A stretch of 64,000 nucleotides of DNA from the NCBI GenBank assembly GCA_013076295.1, contig RQOL01000139.1, positions 372,001-436,000 on the forward strand, in the 5' to 3' direction. Each line of letters begins with the position of its first letter. The first letter of the stretch is position 1. The translations under genes and the position numbers were made by a program. The notes under the pieces were generated by a model. That model ran no database searches. It saw only the letters and a list, made by a program, of their open reading frames with translations, and was not told where the DNA came from. Origin of the DNA: Sanderia malayensis. Taxonomy: Eukaryota; Cnidaria; Scyphozoa; Semaeostomeae; Pelagiidae. This document shows positions 56,501-64,000 of this stretch, piece after piece.

Positions 56501-59500
56501 TGAGTGCGACGCTTGAATAGTTGATATCGCACCGTGTTCCACGTCACCTTTCTCAAAAGAGCTTATAGCACTGAAAGTGCTCATCAATGTGCCATGTATT
56601 CCAAATGCAGTGTTCAAGGGACCACGAACTCGTTCTATTTTCCGACGAAATTTACTTCTTCGTGATTTCTTTGCATATCCATCCTGCTCTTTTCCGTAAT
56701 TGACCGACGACAACTTCTCTACATCAACTTTTGTCTTCACTGTATATTCCTTGTTTTTATCATGTACATCATATAATTTGTAAGTCAGTATATCATTGTC
56801 AATTTTGATAGAGTTTTCATCCAAGTCAAGCTTCCTTTCTTCGAATGAACATATTTGTCGTTTTGAGACACAAGTAGGATCGTCTTTGCTTTCAGATTCT
56901 ACATCTCCGGAAGTTTTAATATTCTTTGCAAGTTTTATTTGATCAGCTCTGGAATTTGTTCTTTTCCTTGCCTTGTTCACGTCATCTTCCGCTTTCTTGG
57001 CCAATGTGTCTGAATGATCGAAGTTACGTTTATTTATCAAGCCATCTGTCAGCATTACGCTTGCCAAACTACTATCTAATGACTCAGGGGATTTTCCTGG
57101 TGTTGGATCAACTGATGCGTCAAGCGCACCAAATTCAAGAGTGGACAGTAGTGGAGCATCTTTATTTTTTGAGGCCCATTCCTTAGAAAGAAAAGTTCCT
57201 CCTTTTCCTTTTCCTTCCTGCTTTATGTGTGCAGGAAATAATTCTTGTGAAAGGAACAAATCTTTCAATCGAACATATTTTGGATCTTCTATGAAGTTCT
57301 TCAATAGGTTTTCTACTTGACTGTTGAGAGCAATTGTTCTACCAGCAGACATGTAACTTTCTTTGACTGCGCCTGGAAGTTTTTTGATCTCAGTTATTTC
57401 TTTGGATGTATCAAGTACGTACCCATCATCCTTCATGCGACTGCTAAAGTATTCGAGTTGCTTTTGTGGCATAGGTGCTGCTTCAACAACATTTACGAGA
57501 ATTGAAAGGTCTCCGATAGTCTTTTTCATGTCATTTTTTCTTTGTTTATTTCTCCACACGATTTCTTCTTCTTCTTGTTTGTTCTTTGCTTTACTCGGGT
57601 CTTCAAAATCTGGAATTATATCAGGAAGCTCATTTTGCTCTCTGATCTTGTTGTCAAGATTTTCTAGCATGAACTTCGCCACTTTCACTTGCATCTCCCT
57701 TGTTTTTACGTCATCGCCCTTTACTTCTATTTTGTCAATTTGACTCAATATATCTTTGTACTGTGTTCCCAAACGCTCACTTTTGTATTTCATTTTCTTT
57801 TCCATTTTCTTTTGTGTTTCATCTTTGCCCGTCATTTCATAAAATATCTGATAATATCCAAGAGGAGCTCGTTTCAGGTAAAACTCAAGCTCCTCTCCTC
57901 CGATTCCAACTTTGAATTTTGTTTTGTCCCAAATTCGTTCTCTTGCAATATCTTGATATCCCTGAAGAACTCTTAAAACATCTCTCAATTTTACATTATC
58001 AGGAATATTCTTGTTATTAGAGGTCATATCCACTTCAAAATTTTTTCCTTCCTTCTTTACATTGTGGAATACCTCTGTTAAAGACTTTCTTAATTCTAAA
58101 ACAGATGTTTTCCATGTATCAGCCAGATCCTTCACGTCTATGACACCCGCTGGTTTTTCGGAAAGCTTTTTAACTTCTTCATTCAGTTTAGCAATTTTTC
58201 CACTTGCATCACTTGAATCTTCTTTTTCCAGCTTTCGTTTTTCTTTCTTCAGGATTGAAATTTTATTTTTTTTTAAATTTTGAAACTCTTTCAGAATGTC
58301 AAAATACTTGCCGGTTTGCCTTATTGTTATTTTTTCTGTATCTCCTGTCTTTTTCCTTGTTTCTGTGACTTTCATAACTTCATCGTCTTTCAAGTACAGA
58401 CAATCAGTGCCGATTCCAGGGAAATATTTTTCTATTTCAATGCCATGGTATTTCTTCCATTTTTCCTTTTCCTGGTTGAGTTTGTTTATTTTATCTATTA
58501 TCTCCAATCTTTTCTCCTTTACATCGTCTGGAAAATCCTTGAACTTCAATGAATCGTCTGATCCCGGGTTATCGCTGGTAATGAGTTTATTTACTTCTTC
58601 AGCAACTTTTTTAACGCTACAAAAGAAACTGGCAACAATAATTTTTTAATATGACACTCATTAATATGACACTCTTAGGATTATTCATTAATATGACACT
58701 CTTAGGATTTCGTGAAAGGCATTAATTTCTAAATATTAGCTACTCTGTTTTTGACCGTGTGAAAAAATTACAAGACAAGGGTTTTCTTAGAGCTTTTGAG
58801 CAAAGTGACCAACCTCAAATTTTACTCTTGATTCGGGTAGTCTTGTTGAGTACTCTCACTTTATATGAGACATGATAACAATGGAGGTCACGTAATGTTG
58901 TGATGACGTGATGTTCGCCGGGTTGTCAAAATTTTGAGCCCCGTATTTCGAAAAATAGTTCCTACCATCAAATTCAGCATTGTAACAGGAACAAGAAATT
59001 TTAAAGTTCAATATTATCAGAATCGAAAGCTATAAATCGTTCTGCTAGATGACGAGTTATAGCATTTTAAAGTTCTCATCCCGTCATCACAATGGCGGAC
59101 ATAGAATTTTCAAACCCGCTGGATTCAATAATTAGTTGTTGTAATTATGCTTTAGACCTTCATTTCATTTAATAGTTGATAAGAGTCATTCAATCTGCTA
59201 TATTTGCAAAACCTGAATATGAGTATTCAACAAGATATGGTAAAATAGTACACACAGAGCTTGATGTTTTAGCGTAGAACGTGCTGTCAAAAATTCAAAG
59301 CTGCAAAGTTTTTTCCGTTATCGACATTCTCACCATTCATGTTCCGTTTCTCGTTTTGATTATTGACTTATTGCATTGTGGTTAAATTCTTTTAAAGAAA
59401 TATTTTTCGAATAATATTTTTCAATGGCAATTACAGAGCCCTTGTCATTCTGTGCGTGTATATCTTAACAAAATAATTGATATTACAAACAGGAGATCAA

Positions 59501-62500
59501 TGTAACTTTACTTTTTATAGACTTAGTTTTTTTGCAAGTATGGTAAAGACTTCCCGGCAATCAGTCTTTGCCATTAGCGACACACATTATCAGTGTGTAG
59601 TATATCCCAAAAGTAGTAAAAAGAATTAAAAATCCAAAAGATCGAAAAATATCCAGCTTTTTCAGATCTGGAGATTAACAGAATTGGTTCAAGCGTTACT
59701 GATAGGCAATTCTCCCGAATTCGTGGTGATTTGGTCTGAAAAATATTCAATAAAGAGACAAAGGGGACCCAAGTGCGATTTCTATCTGGCTTTAATACAA
59801 ACATAGAGGTACTTGATAGAGGCACATTTCCTTGAGCCACAACAAATGCATCAACATCTCTTATAGGAATGATCAATGATATGTGTCTCCAAAAAAACAT
59901 AAAAGAAGGAACAAGACGTGACCGTGGATCATCGTCCACCAAGGTGACTCTAGAAGGCTTTGACCATGTCAGGGGGTTTAAGATGGAGCCAGCTTCTTCA
60001 TAACAGTGAAAATAAAAACGAGCTAACTTGCAATAGTAGTTCTACTCAGCACGAGAAGAACAGCAGATTCAGAAAGATTACATTTGGACTTGCTTGAAAA
60101 TTCAATGGCCCGAAGCTACCATCTTTTGCATTATGACTGATTGCTTCTAAGTCAGAATCCGTGCTAGAAAGCAACGATAACTACCTCTGGATGACGCCTC
60201 CGCTCCTGCGTCCAAATGCACAGAGGAAGAGAACAACTTCCGAGGTGCTGCACGAACCAAAATTTTCAGAGATAAGTCCTTTGCATTTGACCTAAATAAG
60301 GAGCTGGTTATTGTACGAAATAGATAAGCCTTGTTGCTATGATCCTCCGAGATGAAGTCTTTTTAATCTGGATGTTTAAAAATTTGAAGATAAATCACAG
60401 ATGGATTTATATATGTGATTATACGTTGCATGCATTTGCAGATGGCTTGGAAGCAACTTCTTTCCTGCTCTGTCAGCTTTCAATGCCATCGCAGAGTGTG
60501 ATACCGCATCATACATTTACAGGGCTGGAAAAGCTAAAGAAATTGATCAGTAATGAATCAGTAATGAATCGAAATGCCAGCCGATTGAGTCCTTGGATGA
60601 GACAGAGGAGAATTCATTCGAACTGTTGTATTCAGTGGTTAACACGACGAGAATAAGAATAAGAATAATAATGAGAATATTAAAAAGAATGAAAATATGA
60701 GAATATTTGAAGGATGATGTCAGTCTGATTATTTGATCGTGAGATGGAGCTCTGAACCTTGGATTACGCGTTGACATGCACATTTTCAGTAACTTGCTGA
60801 CTAAAATCTGAGGTTCTCATCCAATGAACTCACGTCGGTGTGATTGATCATAACTTTGCTCCCGTGACCCGTAAATTAAGTACTGTCAGTAGCGTGAAAT
60901 ACCAATAAGAAGCTTCAATTCTCGTCCCCTAAAATCCGTTTCGCACCACTCAAGGCAAATGAACAAATCAAAATGCATATTGAGGGGAGCAAGATGGACA
61001 TTTAGGGCATAATTTTGGGTGTAATGTAGATGTAAAATAAATGTATAAAATGTAATGTGTGAATATCGCGTCAGAAAACCTGAATGAGCTTCTAGTGGAT
61101 CTGAAAAACGAGCTGGGAAATATATCGAACTGGATGAGGAGTAACAAACTTAGCTTAAATGCTAGCAAAAGTGAATTTATGATTTTAGGCCCTAGGCGAC
61201 AACTTAATGGGGTTAGCAATGATTTTCCGGATCTTGTCCTCAATCATGAAGTTATTAAAAGGGTTGACAAGACAAAATACCTGGGTATCAAGATAGATGA
61301 AGGCCTGAATTGGAAAGAGCTGTACAAACATATAAAACAAGCTGAAAGGGGGCTTGAGCTCCCTGAGAAAGCTGAAAAACATCATTCCTCAAAGTAAGCT
61401 TGACCAAGTTTACAAAGCTCTCTTTGAAAGCCATCTTCGATATGGCAACATTGTTTGGAGTGCTCTTTCCGACACAAAGCTATCCCAGCTTCAACGCTTA
61501 CAAACAAGAGCAAGGAAGCTGATTGAGGATGCAAAATATAAGGATGGATGGATATGTAAATGGCTAAATGTGAGGTCATTGATCTCCTTTGACAAAGGAG
61601 TAATGACATACAAAGTCTTGCATAACCTCTGTCCGGGAAACCTTCGAGATTAATTCACTAAAAGGTCCATGATTTCTGAGTATAGAACCAGAAATTGTAG
61701 AGATCTGCAGATTCTTAAAGTTAAGTTAGAGCATGCAAAGCGAAGTTTCTATTTTTCTAGAGTAAAAAACAGGAATGATATCCCTCACAATATTCGAGAA
61801 AAAGAATCAATCGCTCATTTTAAATCAGGTTATAGAGAGTATCTTTTGAACCTTTTACAGGACCCAAACACGAACCCTTGGTAGAGCAGCGTCTTTAAGT
61901 TAATAATTTTTAAAACAAATATTGTAATTAGGTTTTCTTATATCTCGTTATTATTTTTGAGCTGAAAGGCGTATCGTGTATAAATATTATTAAAATGAAA
62001 ATGTCGTACAATATGACAATTAGCAGTCCACAAATAAAAATCTTGGGAAAAAAGCAGGAGAATTTTGTCTATTTTTCTTTGATGAGGTTGTCAGTCAATT
62101 TCTGATAGCGGTAAAATGGAACTGCATTTAACACAAACAACTCCCATGCCCATTAGTCACGTTACAAGCAGGCAAAAATAACTGTGAGGAGCTCAAAACG
62201 TTCTACACTGTCATTGTATAATGCACTTTCCAGTAATAGTTTCTTCGCTCAAAAACATGAGCAGCACTAATTGCATTTCTCATATGCACGATGCTTTGCA
62301 GTAAACAAAGCATCGTAGTAAAATTATGGTGTTGATGATATATGCCTTGAACACAAAGCTCTAGTTGTGGCTGTATCAATAGTCACTCGATTAAAAGATA
62401 CAATTGGAAATTTCTGAAGACAGTAATTTAGTGAAACTTCAAATATAATGTCTATAATTAAGCAGCTAAGAAGACGAGGGTACAGTGATGGCAAATGTAG

Positions 62501-63464
62501 CAATTCAAATTGAAAGCACACAACACAAACAACAGCAGATAATTAATTAGTTTTAATGGCAAATAAATCGTCGAATTCAAAAAGTATAAGTCGTCAGCCA
62601 GCTCAATTGCTCGAATATAAAGAGTCGGAAAAATAACTTTATTTTACAATCACAACTTTCCCTCACACTTCTCAAATCTCCAACGACTTCTCAATATGAT
62701 TAGTTTTCATTGATTAAAAGATGAAAAAAATAGAAATGGGCATCATTTATCGCATCCCATTTATACTCCAAAGCTCGATGTTCCAAAAGTGTAGATGGGG
62801 ACTTAGCAGCCAGAGGAAGAAATTGGCAAAAATTCCAGTTTCATACAATCATCATCAGTTTTGAGCCACGACAGCCATTCGCAGCTAGAAAACTCTCTTT
62901 AAACACACAAGCCTAGAAATAAATGGCCTACCCACACAGCAACACAACAACTAGGCCATACAAAAATGTAGCCAGATAGGACTCCTTTATTTTTTATACG
63001 CCGAATGCTACCAAAAAATGCTTTAACTCCACACACCAATGGGCTAGACAGCAGCATATTGCAATAATGTATATTACAAGTACAAAGAAAACAATGACAT
63101 GCTTTGTTATTTTTCGCCTACTTTGTTTACCGGTCCAATCACAAACAGTTCCTCAGAAGAAGGTTTCATTCTCGTAAGGATGTCTATTTGAGGGTGCCAA
63201 TTGCAAAAGTTTGGTCTTGTTATGAAAAAAAACTTTCAGAAAAGGATATCATGACATCAAACGATAAATAGTATATTTTATTTACATAGTATATCTGCAT
63301 TTCAAAGAAGCTATATCTTGCGTACCTGTCTATTTTTTTCTTCCAGCTGTCTTCGATAGGGTTCCACTTGTTCAGGTATTTCAAAGGATTACGTTTGACA
63401 TGCCATTCAATGTATCTTATCTGTTCTTTACCAAATGTTGTAGGAATCCGAACTCTAGCTTCCC
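49607..63464 (-). CDS. Giant secreted RTX / FnIII / sushi / EGF protein, copy B (5' end beyond window)
   Basis: Exons 63464-63326, 58616-54646, 54375-51596, 51322-50916 and 50549-49607 correspond one to one to exons 2-6 of copy A with identical phases. The first (signal peptide) exon should lie to the right of the window, as copy A's is about 4.5 kb upstream of exon 2. All five exons are open: no frameshift like that of copy A. With a first exon of the same size the protein would have about 2,828 residues (inference). Exons 3-5 are roughly 95% identical to copy A by eye, lower in the stretch before the pore-like segment. The C-terminal domain is far more diverged. As the intact copy it is the better reference for function, presumably a calcium-dependent secreted protein that binds surfaces through its sushi, EGF and FnIII modules and may act on membranes. 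Confidence 0.8.
50916..51322 (-). CDS. Copy B exon 5: sushi domains
   Basis: 407 bases, same phases and length as in copy A, with all sushi cysteines and tryptophans kept (RCISSQLCIKW, AICFHGKW). The last codon is split as CG plus C, giving Arg where copy A has Ser. Confidence 0.82.
51596..54375 (-). CDS. Copy B exon 4: RTX block, modules, FnIII
   Basis: Exactly as long as copy A exon 4 with no indel. The calcium-binding nonapeptide block (GGDGDDNLDGGEGNDVLSGG) is identical in its core. Module starts GNGGSDAYKIA, GGNGSDTYVIG and GGLGKDIYNL are conserved. The FnIII domain follows. Confidence 0.87.
54646..58616 (-). CDS. Copy B exon 3: coiled-coil, pore-like segment, RTX modules
   Basis: 3,971 bases, open from end to end. 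It is five bases longer than copy A: three from an extra Glu codon in the EEEE stretch and two at the copy A frameshift. The basic site reads SRRSKFRRK, the hydrophobic segment YVGLVFDAYFIAEDI and IVGVFGPEFEPFVWAISL. Differences concentrate between exon residues about 520 and 660, just before the pore-like part. Confidence 0.85.
58645..58710. repeat. Short tandem repeat beside copy B exon 3
   Basis: ATTAATATGACACTC occurs three times within about 60 bases just upstream of the exon 3 acceptor on the minus strand. Copy A has a single diverged equivalent. Confidence 0.75.
59722..59975 (-). other. Unit-B-only block with an unassigned frame
   Basis: About 250 bases present in unit B but missing from unit A, where GGCAATT is joined directly to GTTTAAGATGG. 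The minus strand has an open frame of about 90 residues with SLIIPIRDVDAFVVAQGNVP in it. It looks more protein-like than its surroundings but has no known motif and no obvious splice partners. Confidence 0.3.
60440..60545 (+). pseudogene. Relic of mobile-element protein, unit B copy
   Basis: Unit B partner of the relic at 30.6 kb, with high nucleotide identity. It encodes no usable protein. Confidence 0.4.
61040..61990 (+). mobile_element. 5'-truncated LINE, frameshifted
   Basis: Encodes the C-terminal half of a jockey/CR1-type reverse transcriptase in two frames: LNASKSEFMILGPRRQ and KYLGIKIDEGLNW in 61059-61360, then HLRYGNIVWSALSDTKLSQL and LQRLQTRARKLI from about 61354. There is a frameshift near 61354 and an in-frame stop at 61651. 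It is absent from unit A. A non-functional insertion. Confidence 0.87.
62000..63325. other. Intron of copy B, no further gene seen
   Basis: Part of the intron between exons 2 and 3. From about 62510 it matches 33160-33890 and then 35360-35560 of unit A, and it shows the empty target site of the LTR element there. Confidence 0.55.
63326..63464 (-). CDS. Copy B exon 2
   Basis: 139 bases with the same splice sites and phases as copy A exon 2. Only a few substitutions separate the two, while the upstream intron diverges right after the acceptor region, consistent with selection on coding sequence. Confidence 0.75.
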
Positions 63465-64000
63465 CTGAAATGATTCCATATGGTTACACCTGATGATGAA
63501 GCATTTTATTCAAAGTAACTTATAGGAAAATGACATCAAGGGAACTATTTTCAAATTCTTCAAAATTACAAATATTTTCCAGCCTCTTGAATGAATACAG
63601 TAATACCAGGAATAAACAAATTACAAACTAATTCTTCAATATGATACAGTTGTGAAATTTCCTTTTGAAATTACATCTTTTAACGATATATATGCACTTA
63701 AAAAAACTCTTTGTTGGATCATTAACTAGTATGCTACAAAATTTGATGATGTGGTATGCCAATGGAGGCTTGGAATTCGAAACAATGACAATAAGGAGGG
63801 TTGCTGTTATCGCTGCATTTGTCACACCGAGGAGATTTGATTGTCAATCCATATTCTATTGGTCACATTCATGAATATATAAGCGAGCGGGAATGGAGAG
63901 TAATATTCAACGTGCCAAATTCATGTCCCCTTAATGGAGAAATTCACATGAATATATTTCAAAATAAGATTATGAACACTGGCAAAAACATGAGTATACA
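63465..64000. other. Window end: intron 1 of copy B
   Basis: Upstream of copy B exon 2 on the minus strand, with no recognisable exon. The missing signal-peptide exon is expected further right. Confidence 0.5.

Larger units (their letters stand above)
45217..63480. repeat. Segmental duplication, unit B (recognisable part)
   Basis: Direct tandem partner of unit A, starting with the block that matches 13.51 kb. It carries gene copy B and its own set of mobile elements, and it continues past the right edge of the window. Confidence 0.85.

Noticed and set aside
57363..58649. Plus-strand hydrophobic frames opposite exon 3 of copy B
   Set aside because: Phe/Ser-rich readings of the complementary strand of a Lys/Glu-rich exon, without domains.
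1..64000. tRNA, rRNA, CRISPR arrays and bacterial-type operons
   Set aside because: No cloverleaf, ribosomal or regularly spaced direct-repeat pattern was seen on either strand by eye.

Overview
This window is animal nuclear DNA, most likely from an anthozoan cnidarian such as a coral or sea anemone. Genes are split by GT-AG introns with consistent phases. The proteins carry EGF, sushi (CCP), fibronectin III and homeobox domains. The AT-rich non-coding DNA is full of eukaryotic mobile elements: LINEs, a Penelope-like element, LTR elements, hAT-type and TA-target DNA elements. The phylum is an inference from this mix. No bacterial operon, tRNA, rRNA or CRISPR array was seen.

Layout. 0-2.1 kb: GC-rich repeat blocks around a 100-base assembly gap, then a small gene for an unusual homeodomain protein (minus). 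5.2-12.1 kb: a six-exon plus-strand gene for a secreted protein of about 445 residues (signal peptide, EGF, a possible beta-trefoil domain, and a Thr/Lys-rich beta-strand C-terminus resembling aerolysin/ETX-MTX2-type pore formers). 13.5-64 kb: a tandem duplication with a period of about 31 kb. Each unit carries one minus-strand copy of a giant secreted protein gene. Copy A runs from 40.5 down to 18.7 kb in six exons. Copy B runs from 63.5 down to 49.6 kb, and its first exon lies beyond the window.

The giant protein is about 2,800 residues. In order it has a signal peptide, a long charged and partly coiled-coil region, a basic possible processing site, a hydrophobic segment like those of bacterial pore-forming or translocation domains, five modules of about 85-90 residues surrounding a block of RTX calcium-binding nonapeptides, a fibronectin III domain, four sushi domains, one EGF domain and a C-terminal domain of about 130-190 residues. 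The body is nearly identical between copies, but the last 130 residues are strongly diverged. Copy A has a two-base deficit in exon 3 that breaks the frame; copy B is open throughout. A bacterial-toxin-like body joined to animal adhesion domains, with a variable C-terminus, next to a second candidate membrane-active secreted protein, is the most notable content here.

Mobile elements explain most length differences between the two units: a LINE and a relic of the EGF/trefoil gene in unit A, a solo LTR, a Penelope-like element and a short LTR element in A, and a terminal-inverted-repeat element and a different LINE in B. Several insertions keep clean target-site duplications. All functional statements rest on motif reading by eye; no database search was run.
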